Source: DSCS01 sp035391585 (GTDB lineage Bacteria > Macinerneyibacteriota > Macinerneyibacteria > Macinerneyibacteriales > DSCS01). From it: DNA of 64,000 nucleotides. The stretch is from NCBI GenBank assembly GCA_964574875.1, contig CAZNOX010000007.1, forward strand, positions 1-64,000, read 5' to 3'. Position numbers and translations under genes: made by a program. The notes under the pieces are model-generated. The model saw only the letters and a list, made by a program, of their open reading frames with translations. It had not been told where the DNA came from and ran no database searches. Below are positions 1 to 8,211 of this stretch, in pieces. Each line of letters starts with the position of its first letter. Position 1 is the first letter of the stretch.

Positions 1-409
1 AATGACGGTCTTCTGCCGTAAAAGCGTCCGGAGTGTGGGAATCGACATCGATCTCGCCCCAGACATCCTCCCCGTCTGTGAGAGGGACGACGATCTCTGA
101 TCTGACATGGGGGCTGCAGGAGAGATAATTCTCCTCCAGTGAGACATCGGGGACGATAAAGACCGATTGTGTGGCTACGGCCTGGCCGCAGATCCCCCGG
201 CCCACAGGGATACGGACATGTTCTGTGGGTTCCCCTGAAAAGGGCCCCAAAAGGAGTTCATCGTCCTTTTCCGGGTTGATCAGGTAAAACCCCACCCAGT
301 CGAAATGGCTGATCCCGTTATAGAGGATCCTGGATATTTCCGCCAGGACATCCTTTTCCGAAGGGATCGCCCTGATCTGTTCCATAATCTCCCGGTATTC
401 TCTATTCAT
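1..409 (-). CDS. GAF-domain free methionine-R-sulfoxide reductase (partial)
   Basis: The first 136 residues are present; the C-terminus lies beyond the window edge. The segment is a GAF domain of the fRMsr (MsrC/YebR) type, which reduces free methionine-R-sulfoxide in the cytoplasm. Supporting motifs are FDWVGFYL near residue 36, GRGICG with Cys74, and SEIVVPL preceded by Cys98. These two cysteines match the resolving and catalytic cysteines of the family. The third family cysteine, usually about ten residues before GRGxCG, is His64 here, which could alter recycling. The ATG overlaps the stop region of the upstream gene by 8 bp, so the two are probably translated together as the end of a redox-flavoured operon. 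The family call is good; enzymatic activity is inferred. Confidence 0.8.
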   Translation of the reverse strand, partial: MNREYREIMEQIRAIPSEKDVLAEISRILYNGISHFDWVGFYLINPEKDDELLLGPFSGEPTEHVRIPVGRGICGQAVATQSVFIVPDVSLEENYLSCSPHVRSEIVVPLTDGEDVWGEIDVDSHTPDAFTAEDRH

Positions 410-773
410 GGTCTTTCTCCTTCTCTGTTTTTAACCGTTGCCAATGATCGAAAGCTCTCCTCAGGTGGGGAATGACAATGGAGCCTCCCACAACGAGCCC
501 GATATTCATGACTTCGCGATACTCCTCATCGGTCACCCCTTCTTCAAAGGCCCTGATCGTGTGGTAGAGGATGCAGTCATCACAGCGCAGGACCAGAGAC
601 GCCGCCAGGCCGATCATCTCCTTGACTCGGGCATCCAGCACGCCTTCCTTATAAGCGGCTGCATCCAGGTTAAAGAAACGCCTGATCTCCAGCCCCCCGT
701 TCTGAAGCACAACTTCGTTAAGACGTTCCCGCTCTTCGCGAAAAGCGGTGATCTTGCTTATCTTTTTACTCAT
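402..773 (-). CDS. AhpD-like / carboxymuconolactone decarboxylase family protein
   Basis: This 123-residue protein has the AhpD-type core: a CDDC motif followed by an HT pair (CxxC-x3-H) around residue 50 and the helix EEGVTDEEYREVMNIG. In AhpD relatives the CxxC pair is a redox-active disulfide serving peroxiredoxins. The ATG at 773 was chosen because residues upstream are an Arg-rich out-of-family extension that overlaps the FNT gene. The true start overlaps the FNT stop by 8 bp. A downstream methionine sulfoxide reductase fits a peroxide or thiol repair role, but the substrate is not known. No catalytic residue is obviously missing. Confidence 0.8.
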   Translation of the reverse strand: MSKKISKITAFREERERLNEVVLQNGGLEIRRFFNLDAAAYKEGVLDARVKEMIGLAASLVLRCDDCILYHTIRAFEEGVTDEEYREVMNIGLVVGGSIVIPHLRRAFDHWQRLKTEKEKDHE

Positions 774-1773
774 CTCTCTTCTCCTTCTCCGACGGTTTTG
801 CAACCCGGGAGAGTGAAAACGCCACGACCCCTCCGTAAAGAAGATAGACCAGGGGAAAGGCGAAAGAATGCCCTGACAAGAGAGGGAACAGCTCCAGGAC
901 CAGAAGCGGAAGCCCTCCCATAACCAGGACAAAAATAACCGTGACCCAGAGAAAGGCGGCCAGCTTTTTCCCTCCGCTCCTTCCTGTGCAGAGAAACCAG
1001 TGGTAGAACGAGACAAAGACGAATCCGCCTATGGCGTTTCCCGCCGTTACGGGGACCAGGTTGTGAAACGCCATCCCCCAAGTGAATCCTCCCCCCGGAA
1101 GAAGAGCTGCCGATGAGAAGATCCACATGTTAGCGATGCTGTGTTCAAAACCCATGGCCACAAAAGCAAAAATGGGGAACCAGAGAAGGAGGAGTTTTCC
1201 CCCGGTCTCCTTTCCTCTCATGTAGAGCCAGATGGCGAGGTTGACAAGCCAATTGCATCCCAATCCCAGCCAGAAGAGGGGGAAAAAGCCCCCGGATGCT
1301 TTACCCAGCGCTCCCTGAACGACCACCTCTCCCAGGAGCCTGTTGGATGTGATGATCCCTCCTCCTGCTGTTACAAGAAAGGCCAGGAAAAAAGCTCCTG
1401 CAAAATTACCGGTATAACTGGCGACCCAGTTGTACAATGTCCTTCGTTTTCCCAGTCTTCCCTGGAGAGAAGCTGTCCCGGTAAACTGAACATTTCCTGT
1501 CCAGAGTTCAGCTCCTCCCACCACGACGGCAAAAAGGCCGAGAGGGAAAAAGAGCCCCAGAAGGATCCGGAAAAGCGAATAATGGGCCTGGGGAGCCCAG
1601 GACGAGAATGAGGCGGCAGCCACGATACTCAAAAAAAAGCCGAAAGCGATGTAGGCTCCGGCCATGAATCCGCTGAACAGAAGCCTTGAAAGGGAGAGAT
1701 CCCCTTTCTCAGCTCCTTTTTCCGTAACCTCCCGAACAGAATCACAGGCATGATAGAGACTATGGTCTTCCAT
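766..1773 (-). CDS. Formate/nitrite transporter family channel
   Basis: This is a 335-residue polytopic inner-membrane protein of the FocA/NirC (FNT) family, which moves formate, nitrite or related small anions. It carries the family signatures GFEHSIANM near residue 210 and NLVPVTAGNAIGG near residue 240, the latter in the discontinuous helix that lines the pore. Six hydrophobic segments can be seen. It is longer than the usual 270-290 residues, with an extra hydrophobic stretch at the C-terminus. An AGGAGGG ribosome binding site precedes the ATG. It follows ychF by 9 bp in the same operon. No pyruvate formate-lyase is in the window, so formate is only the likeliest substrate. Confidence 0.88.
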   Translation of the reverse strand: MEDHSLYHACDSVREVTEKGAEKGDLSLSRLLFSGFMAGAYIAFGFFLSIVAAASFSSWAPQAHYSLFRILLGLFFPLGLFAVVVGGAELWTGNVQFTGTASLQGRLGKRRTLYNWVASYTGNFAGAFFLAFLVTAGGGIITSNRLLGEVVVQGALGKASGGFFPLFWLGLGCNWLVNLAIWLYMRGKETGGKLLLLWFPIFAFVAMGFEHSIANMWIFSSAALLPGGGFTWGMAFHNLVPVTAGNAIGGFVFVSFYHWFLCTGRSGGKKLAAFLWVTVIFVLVMGGLPLLVLELFPLLSGHSFAFPLVYLLYGGVVAFSLSRVAKPSEKEKRDE

Positions 1774-1782
1774 AATACCCTC

Positions 1783-2826
1783 CTAGACATTAAATTTGAA
1801 GTTGATGATATCGCCGTCTCTGACGATATACTCTTTTCCTTCCAGATGCATGAGGCCGGCTTCTTTGATCTTCTTCATATCTTTCAGAGCGGTAAAATCA
1901 TCGTAATGGACCAGCTCAGCCTTGATAAAACCCCGTTCAATGTCAGAATGGATCTCACCGGCCGCCGAACGGGCCACAGTCCCCTTACGGATGGTCCAGG
2001 CCTTCACTTCATCCTCCCCGGTTGTGAAGAATGAGATGAGCCCGAGCAGATCATACGTCGCCCGGACGACTTTTTCTGTGGCCGGCTCAGTGATGTCCAT
2101 CTCTGTGAGAAAGGCCCCGCGGTCTTCAGGAGGAAGCTGCATGATCTCTTCTTCGATGAGTGCCGACAAAGCGATGACCCCGGTGGCCTCCTCACCGCCG
2201 AGTCCCTGTCGGAGTGCCGTTTCCAGTGCCTCCGCCCGGGGAATATCCTCTTCACGGATATTCACCACAAAGAGAACCGGCTTCAATGTAAAGAACTGAA
2301 ACCCCCTCATTGTCTTGAGCTCGTCCTCTTTGAGATCCAGGTTTCTCAGAGGGGTGTTGGCTTCCAGGGCCTCATGAAGACGGGAAAAGAGGATAAACTC
2401 CTCTTTCTCCTGGGGATTACGCTGATGCTTGATCTTGTCAAGACGGTTTTCCACCAGGATCAGGTCATTGAGCAGAAGGTCGTCCCGGATATTCCGGATC
2501 TCCCTACGGATCCTGTCCGGTTCTGTCTCCTCCTCAAAGGCGCCGACAACAGCCAGGAGGCTCTCTGTATTCCTGACATGCTCCAGCATCTTGTTCTCCG
2601 CTCCCTCCGCTCCCGCTACTCCGGGGACATCGATATATTCGATGGTGGCATAAGTCGTCTTTTTCGGCTGATAGAGGCTGCTGAGAAAATCGACACGGGG
2701 GTCCCTGACTTTGGCGATCCCGTGAACAGGGCCGAATTTTCCTCCGGTCTCTTCTCCAGTCATCAACGTAAAAAGGGTGCTCTTGCCGCTGAAGGGTTTT
2801 CCGATAATGCCGCAGCTGAGATTCAT
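1783..2826 (-). CDS. ychF: Ribosome-binding ATPase YchF (OLA1 family)
   Basis: The 347-residue protein is an Obg-related P-loop NTPase that prefers ATP and binds ribosomes; in other bacteria it also responds to oxidative stress. The Walker A is GKPFSGKSTLF near the N-terminus, and switch II reads YIDVPGVAGAEG. The G4 position reads NIRE, matching the atypical NxxE of the family, which explains ATP use. The C-terminal TGS domain ends in IVRDGDIINFKFNV. It is slightly shorter than the typical 363 residues. The ATG overlaps the stop of the upstream aminotransferase by 4 bp, so the pair is translationally coupled. Confidence 0.92.
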   Translation of the reverse strand: MNLSCGIIGKPFSGKSTLFTLMTGEETGGKFGPVHGIAKVRDPRVDFLSSLYQPKKTTYATIEYIDVPGVAGAEGAENKMLEHVRNTESLLAVVGAFEEETEPDRIRREIRNIRDDLLLNDLILVENRLDKIKHQRNPQEKEEFILFSRLHEALEANTPLRNLDLKEDELKTMRGFQFFTLKPVLFVVNIREEDIPRAEALETALRQGLGGEEATGVIALSALIEEEIMQLPPEDRGAFLTEMDITEPATEKVVRATYDLLGLISFFTTGEDEVKAWTIRKGTVARSAAGEIHSDIERGFIKAELVHYDDFTALKDMKKIKEAGLMHLEGKEYIVRDGDIINFKFNV

Positions 2827-3893
2827 TCTTCTCCCTCCTTTGTGTTCAACAGGTCGTGAAGCGTTTTTCTGAACAGGTTGTTTTCTTCGGGGTCTCCCAA
2901 TGTTATCCTGATAAAATCATCATAACCCGGGACGCGGCTGTAGTCACGCACATAAATCCCCTTTTCGAAAAGGGCCTCGGCAGGATTGTCTCCCGCAGGG
3001 AAGCGCATGAAGATAAAATTCGCTGAAGAGGGGGTAAACGTGACCGGCTGGAAACCGTTCAGAAAGGATTCCATGGTGTCCCTCTCTCCGATGACCCTGG
3101 CCCTGACCTCCTGAAAAGTGGAACGGTTTTCCAACAGGAGAAGGGCCGTCTCCAGGGAAAAACCTGAGACATTATAGGGGACGAATTGAGCTTTTTCAAT
3201 GACAGAAACAACCTCGGGACGTCCTATGAGATAGCCTATCCTTAAAGAAGGAATGGAAAAAAGTTTTGAGAAAGTCCTGATGACACAGAGATTCTCATAG
3301 CGTCCCACAGCTTTTGCCCAGGTTTCTTTCGAATATTCGAAATAGGCTTCATCCAGGACAAACTGGCAGTCCGGATGTCCAAGGATGAGTTGTTCGATTT
3401 TTTCGGGTTTGAAGAGGTTCCCCGTCGGGTTATTGGGGTTGGCGATGAAGGCCGCCGAACATCCCTCGAGAGTCTTGTGAGCTTGGGCAAGCTCGAAATC
3501 AAAATCCTTTTCCGAAAGAGGCAGCGTCTTGACAGGAACCCCTAAAACCTGCGCAAACAGGCCGTAGAGGGGATAAGTGGGGTGAAAATGGAAGACCGCT
3601 CCCTGGCCGATGGCAAACAATGTGATCACCGTCTGGATCATGGCATCTGCTCCGGCTCCCACAGCGATCATATCAGGGGCCGTGCCGGTATAATCAGCCA
3701 GTTCCCTTTTCAGGTCCATGAGACGTTCCGGACGGAGATACCGGTGAAACGGAAGTGAAGAGATCCGCTCTTTCAAAAGCTCCAGGAGATGTCCGGGGAG
3801 CGGATATGGTGACTCATTCTGGTCCATCTTGGCTCTGGGACAGCCGGGATAGACGGTGAAGTCTTTGAGCTCTCTCAACTGTTCCCTGAGCAT
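2823..3893 (-). CDS. Class I/II PLP aminotransferase, HisC-like
   Basis: This 356-residue fold-type I aminotransferase resembles histidinol-phosphate aminotransferase. It shows the early MDQNESPYPLP substrate loop, NPNNPTG at about residues 152-158, DEAYFEY at 181-187 and the PLP lysine Lys210 in TFSKLFSIPSLRIGY. No other histidine gene is nearby and the gene heads an operon with ychF, so histidine synthesis is not proven. A related role such as threonine-phosphate decarboxylation or aromatic transamination is possible. The ATG has a GGAGGGGGA ribosome binding site, and a promoter lies 20 bp further upstream. Confidence 0.8.
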   Translation of the reverse strand: MLREQLRELKDFTVYPGCPRAKMDQNESPYPLPGHLLELLKERISSLPFHRYLRPERLMDLKRELADYTGTAPDMIAVGAGADAMIQTVITLFAIGQGAVFHFHPTYPLYGLFAQVLGVPVKTLPLSEKDFDFELAQAHKTLEGCSAAFIANPNNPTGNLFKPEKIEQLILGHPDCQFVLDEAYFEYSKETWAKAVGRYENLCVIRTFSKLFSIPSLRIGYLIGRPEVVSVIEKAQFVPYNVSGFSLETALLLLENRSTFQEVRARVIGERDTMESFLNGFQPVTFTPSSANFIFMRFPAGDNPAEALFEKGIYVRDYSRVPGYDDFIRITLGDPEENNLFRKTLHDLLNTKEGEE

Positions 3894-3913
3894 TCCCCCT
3901 CCTTCTCTTGTTC

Positions 3914-3942
3914 ACTATAGCATAAAGAGGAGTTTCGGGCAA
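3914..3942 (-). promoter_or_regulatory. Sigma-70-type promoter of the hisC-like/ychF operon
   Basis: On the minus strand TTGCCC (3937-3942) and TATAGT (3914-3919) are separated by 17 bp and sit just upstream of the aminotransferase ribosome binding site. Confidence 0.6.
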
Positions 3943-3945
3943 TAT

Positions 3946-5253
3946 TCACATCCGCGCAAGCTCTTTCAATTCCTGAACATCCTGCCAGGTCTGTCCCTCC
4001 CAACGGCACGGGACAATGGATTTATTCTGAAAGAGAGGCTCGTTGAGGTCAAAGGGAGAGGCTTTCAGGGCTTCACCGAAAAGAGGAGTCCCCGGAATAG
4101 GAGAATATTCATTGGGAATCGGCCTTAAACCCGTCTGACGGATGATTTTGATGTTCTCCTCCACCTCGATCCGGGACTGGTGCGGAAGTCCAGCCAGAAG
4201 ATAGATACGGACCCGGGACAGGTCAAAGCCGGAATCCTTCAGAAGAGAGGCGGCTCTCTCCAGGTCCCGACGTTCGCTTTTGTTATCCAGAGGGCGGCCC
4301 CCTTTGAACAGAGTCTCCACACCGAAACGGAGGTCCCACTCTCCTGAGGCCATCATCAGGTCCAGGGTCTTTTTGTCAAAGGCGGCGATGTGAAGCCCGT
4401 TGGGCGTATGAAAGCGTGCCCTCATCCCCTCTTCGGCCATCCACTCAAGGAAGGGATGGAGAAGCGTCTTTTTGGAAAAGAGAAGCGCATCGTCGTAAAA
4501 GACAAAATCCCTGACCCCCTTGTCATACCAGGTGAAAAACTCCTGCTTCACATGACCCGGAGAGTCTTCCCTGTACTCAGGTTCAAGAAGAGGCCCGGCA
4601 CAATACCGGCATCGGTAGGGGCAGCCCCTGGAAAACCGGAGAGGGATATAGGGGATCCCCGGGTAGAAGTCGTAGGATAAGGAGAGCGCGAGACGGTCCC
4701 CGGGAAGGAGAGGAGCGTGACCAAACTCCTTTTTCAATCTTTCCCGGAGAAAGGGATAGGTCTCACGGGGTGCGATCTCACAGTCAGGGAAAGCGGCATG
4801 GGCATGATCCCTGCAAAGCTGCGTGTAGATCCCCCCGATGATCACAGGAACCTCAGGATAATGCTTCTTTAAAAAGGCGACGGTAGCGGCCAGCCCGGTG
4901 TACCAGTAAGTCATCACAGAAGTCACAAGGATCAGGCGTGGAGCAGGATAACGGGACAGGAGTTTTTCCGCAGTCTCCACGGAGACCCCGTATCTGTAAT
5001 ATTTCCGAGGAATGACAACCTGCCGCAACGGTTCAGGCCTGGGGATCTCCATCCTCTCATATTGGCCCCGCCCGGTCTTCGTCGGCGATGTCCCGGCAGG
5101 ATTCAGGGGATCATGCTGGTAAAGGAGATCGACGAGTCCCACATCCCATCCGGCCTGACGCAGCCAGGACGCGATCTCAATGATCCCCAGGGGCTTGGCC
5201 CAGAGGTCATACGCCGTAAAATCATCAACCCAGGGATTGACACAAAGGATCAT
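3946..5253 (-). CDS. B12-binding-domain-like radical SAM protein
   Basis: The 435-residue protein has an N-terminal Rossmann-like region of the B12-binding type (residues 1-170, with VIIGGIY near 138), but the cobalamin-ligating DxHxxG motif is not seen. It is followed by a radical SAM core. The [4Fe-4S] motif is GCPYRCRYC with Cys211, Cys215 and Cys218. The tail (PNEYSPIPGTPLF) is typical of the large family of B12/radical SAM enzymes that methylate or rearrange unreactive carbons. The start overlaps the DUF4416 stop by 4 bp, so it is in one operon with DUF4416 and transketolase. The substrate is unknown. Confidence 0.82.
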   Translation of the reverse strand: MILCVNPWVDDFTAYDLWAKPLGIIEIASWLRQAGWDVGLVDLLYQHDPLNPAGTSPTKTGRGQYERMEIPRPEPLRQVVIPRKYYRYGVSVETAEKLLSRYPAPRLILVTSVMTYWYTGLAATVAFLKKHYPEVPVIIGGIYTQLCRDHAHAAFPDCEIAPRETYPFLRERLKKEFGHAPLLPGDRLALSLSYDFYPGIPYIPLRFSRGCPYRCRYCAGPLLEPEYREDSPGHVKQEFFTWYDKGVRDFVFYDDALLFSKKTLLHPFLEWMAEEGMRARFHTPNGLHIAAFDKKTLDLMMASGEWDLRFGVETLFKGGRPLDNKSERRDLERAASLLKDSGFDLSRVRIYLLAGLPHQSRIEVEENIKIIRQTGLRPIPNEYSPIPGTPLFGEALKASPFDLNEPLFQNKSIVPCRWEGQTWQDVQELKELARM

Positions 5254-5786
5254 ATCTCTGAGCGAAGGCGTTTCTGGTAATAAGAGCGCATCTCATTGAA
5301 AAGAGAGAGGTACCCCTCCTGTTCATAATCGGGATAGGCCCAGGGGCATGGCACATAGGAGTCTTTTCGATAGGTGTATTCCACCTCGCCGTAGATCCCC
5401 TCTTTCAGATAGAGACGGTGAGCCCTGTCTTTTGTGGTCGCCAGCATCATCTTGGCCAGGTCAAGATACCCCGGGTCCAGATTGACGGCTCTCTTCTCCC
5501 CGGGAAGAGAAAGAGCCGTTTCAAGGGTATTCGTCTCTCTTTTGATGTGAGTGATGGAATCCATGGGGATGAACCGCTCGAAGAAGAGAAAACCCTTGCA
5601 GACAAGGGGGCCGAGTTCGTCCCGGTAATAATCTGTGACAGTAAAAGGGAATCCCCTGGCCTCCCGCGCCACCGGGCCGAAAAGGCCTGAAAGAGCATCA
5701 CGGGCTTTGTCGAACATCTCGTCTGTCGCGTAGAGAAGCCCGCAAAAGAGAAGAGCCTCCCGGGGAATCCTCACCTCTCCCATCAA
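5250..5786 (-). CDS. DUF4416 family protein
   Basis: This 178-residue protein matches the DUF4416 pattern: NLDPGYLDLAKMMLATTKD at about residues 103-121, HRLYLKEGIYGEVEYTY, and WAYPDYEQEGY near the C-terminus. The family is widespread in anaerobic bacteria and has no established function; it is predicted to be cytoplasmic and there is no signal peptide. Overlaps of 4 bp on both sides place it between transketolase and the radical SAM gene in a tightly coupled operon. That context suggests a shared pathway, but nothing in the sequence identifies the reaction. Confidence 0.82.
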   Translation of the reverse strand: MMGEVRIPREALLFCGLLYATDEMFDKARDALSGLFGPVAREARGFPFTVTDYYRDELGPLVCKGFLFFERFIPMDSITHIKRETNTLETALSLPGEKRAVNLDPGYLDLAKMMLATTKDRAHRLYLKEGIYGEVEYTYRKDSYVPCPWAYPDYEQEGYLSLFNEMRSYYQKRLRSEI

Positions 5787-7693
5787 TACCGCTTTTCCAC
5801 CGCCTTCTGAAGGTCTTCAGGGGCCAGGCCGGCCAGGCGGTAGACATCATCCGCTGTCCCGGAGCGGGCATACTCCGTGACGCCCATTTTCACTAGAGGA
5901 CAGCTGATCCCCTCTTCAGCAAGGATATCAGCCAGGAGAGCGCCGAAACCGGTATGGATGTTATGATCCTCGTAGACGATAAGTGTTTCCGCCTCTGCAG
6001 CGGCTTTTCTCACTGTCTCCCTGTGAGGAGCCAGAGGTGATGTGACATTGATCAGGGTGAAGGGTTTCCCTTCACTGTTCATGCGGGTCCAGGCATCCAG
6101 CGCATAGGGCAGGAGTGCTCCGTATGTGAAGACCGTGACTTTTTTCCCTTGTCTGACAGAATCCAGCTGGCCGTACGTGAAGTGGTAATCCCGCCCGAAA
6201 AAGGGCTGTCCCCGGTCATCGAGGATCACAGGGGTCTTGGCCCGTCCCATGGCCAGGAAATAATTCCCGTTATGGACAGCAGCATAACGGACCATGGCGT
6301 CTGTCTGATTGGGGTCAGCCGGGGTGAGAAGATGAAACCCGTAGAGGCAGCGGAGAAGCCCCACATAGTTGATCGCATGATGGGTCTTTCCGTCTTCCCC
6401 CACATTCAGTCCGCAATGTGTCGCAACGATCTTGATATTGGTCTGATTGATATCATTGAGCCTCAACTGATTATAGACTTCATCTGCGGCAAAGACTCCG
6501 AAATCAGCCCAGAAGGTGAGCAGCCCCGTAGCTGAGATCCCTCCCGCTATGGACGCTGTGCTGTGCTCCTGTATTCCCGCCTGGAAAAATGAACCGGGCC
6601 ATCTCTTTGCAAAATCCCCGGTCTTCACCGATCCGGCCAGGTCGCAATCCAGCACCACGCTCTTTCCCTTGTTGGCTTCTCCGAGGGATTCCAGCGCTTT
6701 TCCGAACGCTGACCGGTTATCCGTCTTCTGTGAAGGCTCATATTCGATCCTCTCCCCGGGATGAAAAGTCCCGTAGCTCTTTTTCACCTTGCTGCAGGTT
6801 GTCAGGGGCCGGGAGGCTCTTCTTTGTCTCATCTCATCAAAACGGTCTTCGACACCAAGTTCGCCAAGAGCATCATGAAGCTGTTCCTCCCCCAGGGCCT
6901 GCCCGTGCCACTTTTCATCATTTTCCATGAAGGAGACCCCTTTTCCCATGACGGTCCGGGCCAGGATCATCACGGGCCCTTTTTTCTGATGGATACTCTG
7001 ATAAAGGGCGCTGTAGATCTGTTTGAAATCATGCCCGTCGATCTCCATGACCTCCCATCCCGAGGCCCGGTATTCCTTCACAAGGTCGACTTTCATCACG
7101 GCATCCACATCGCCGGAGATCTGCAGACGGTTGTAATCAATCAGGACAGTGAGGTTGTGCAGATTGAACTTTGAAGCAAAACGGCGGGTCTCTGCAATCT
7201 GTCCCTTCTGCTGTTCGCCGTCTCCCATGACACAGAAGACATGGTTCTCTTTGCCCTGGAATCTGAGCCCTAAAGCGATGCCCGCTGCGGTTGAGAGCCC
7301 CTGTCCGAGATTGCCGGTGATCCATTCCACACCAGGGACTTTGGTGTCCACATGGCCCTCGTAGGGAGTCCCCGCTTTTCTGAAGCCTTCCAGGGCTTCT
7401 TCATAAGGGAAATAACCGTTCCTTCCCAGGACAGCGTAGAGCGCCGGAGAGATATGTCCGTTGGAGACAAGAAGATAGTCGCGTTCTTCGCTGCAGGGCC
7501 GGTCGGGAAAATGAGCCATCTGGTCATAGAGAAGGGTCAGGAAATCGATGGAAGAGAGAGACCCTCCCGGATGTCCGCTGCCGGCCACACTGGTCATGGT
7601 GAGGATATCCCCCCTGCACAGACGGGCCTGTTCCTGCCATTTTTCGATATCACTCTGTTGACATGTCTCATCCCTGAACGCTCTTTTACTCAT
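5783..7693 (-). CDS. tkt: Transketolase
   Basis: A full-length 636-residue transketolase that transfers two-carbon units in the non-oxidative pentose phosphate pathway using thiamine diphosphate. The N-terminal domain has the SGHPGG loop (39-44) and the ThDP/Mg motif starting GDGE at 157-160. The middle pyrimidine-binding domain contains FQAGIQEHS, with the catalytic glutamate, and a C-terminal domain follows. Many anaerobes split this enzyme into two genes; here it is one chain. The ATG is preceded by GGGGGAGAG. It leads an operon with DUF4416 and a radical SAM protein, an unusual partnership. Confidence 0.92.
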   Translation of the reverse strand: MSKRAFRDETCQQSDIEKWQEQARLCRGDILTMTSVAGSGHPGGSLSSIDFLTLLYDQMAHFPDRPCSEERDYLLVSNGHISPALYAVLGRNGYFPYEEALEGFRKAGTPYEGHVDTKVPGVEWITGNLGQGLSTAAGIALGLRFQGKENHVFCVMGDGEQQKGQIAETRRFASKFNLHNLTVLIDYNRLQISGDVDAVMKVDLVKEYRASGWEVMEIDGHDFKQIYSALYQSIHQKKGPVMILARTVMGKGVSFMENDEKWHGQALGEEQLHDALGELGVEDRFDEMRQRRASRPLTTCSKVKKSYGTFHPGERIEYEPSQKTDNRSAFGKALESLGEANKGKSVVLDCDLAGSVKTGDFAKRWPGSFFQAGIQEHSTASIAGGISATGLLTFWADFGVFAADEVYNQLRLNDINQTNIKIVATHCGLNVGEDGKTHHAINYVGLLRCLYGFHLLTPADPNQTDAMVRYAAVHNGNYFLAMGRAKTPVILDDRGQPFFGRDYHFTYGQLDSVRQGKKVTVFTYGALLPYALDAWTRMNSEGKPFTLINVTSPLAPHRETVRKAAAEAETLIVYEDHNIHTGFGALLADILAEEGISCPLVKMGVTEYARSGTADDVYRLAGLAPEDLQKAVEKRY

Positions 7694-7713
7694 TCTCTCC
7701 CCCTTTTTTCACG

Positions 7714-7741
7714 ACTATACCCCGTGATAACGGGAAATCAA
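7714..7741 (-). promoter_or_regulatory. tkt promoter with dyad in the spacer
   Basis: TTGATT (7736-7741) and TATAGT (7714-7719) are 16 bp apart on the minus strand. The spacer holds an inverted repeat CCCGT-TATC-ACGGG (7721-7734), a possible operator. The -35 box overlaps the stop codon of the upstream DUF2721 gene. Confidence 0.6.
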
Positions 7742-8211
7742 CTCTTTTCTCTCTCGCCCTTGCCATCATCCGTCTGTTCTGTAAAGAAGGCTGCCAGTTC
7801 CATGTCCAGAGCCGTGGTCTCGAAATGAATGGAGCCCTCCCGGATGAGAAGCCCTGAAAAGAGGGCCAGAGCCGCAAACCCGCTCAGAAGAAAGACAAGA
7901 GTGATGACCGGGTTCAACTCCCAGTAAGCAGAGAGAAAAATAGAAAGTGATGTGATAATAAAGAGCAACAGTGCTGTATAATTGATCATCAAGGCATTTT
8001 TCAATATTTTGCTCCGTCTTTTAAAAAGAATCAGCTGTTTTCGGTAATTGATACAGACCTCTTCAGACACATTCCCCCTGATCAGCTCAACGTTGATATG
8101 GCGGATCCGGTCGATGACCCTTGAGTTTCTGTTTGCTGTGGAGAGCAGCAGCAGCCCGCAGACATTGATCATGACCGCCGGGGTGAGCATCGCCGCAATG
8201 ATATCAGTCAT
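7738..8211 (-). CDS. DUF2721 family membrane protein
   Basis: This is a 157-residue protein with hydrophobic segments at about residues 5-25, 75-95 and 103-125. The N-terminal stretch MLTPAVMINVCGLLLLSTANR followed by RVIDRIR matches DUF2721, a small uncharacterised inner-membrane family. The start overlaps the nrdG stop by 4 bp, so it is probably carried on the nrdDG message, though nothing suggests a role in nucleotide reduction. The function is unknown. Confidence 0.75.
   Translation of the reverse strand: MTDIIAAMLTPAVMINVCGLLLLSTANRNSRVIDRIRHINVELIRGNVSEEVCINYRKQLILFKRRSKILKNALMINYTALLLFIITSLSIFLSAYWELNPVITLVFLLSGFAALALFSGLLIREGSIHFETTALDMELAAFFTEQTDDGKGEREKS

Noticed and set aside
438..923. 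Long open frame opposite the FNT and AhpD-like genes
   Set aside because: It mirrors coding genes on the other strand, has no ribosome binding site and no family pattern.
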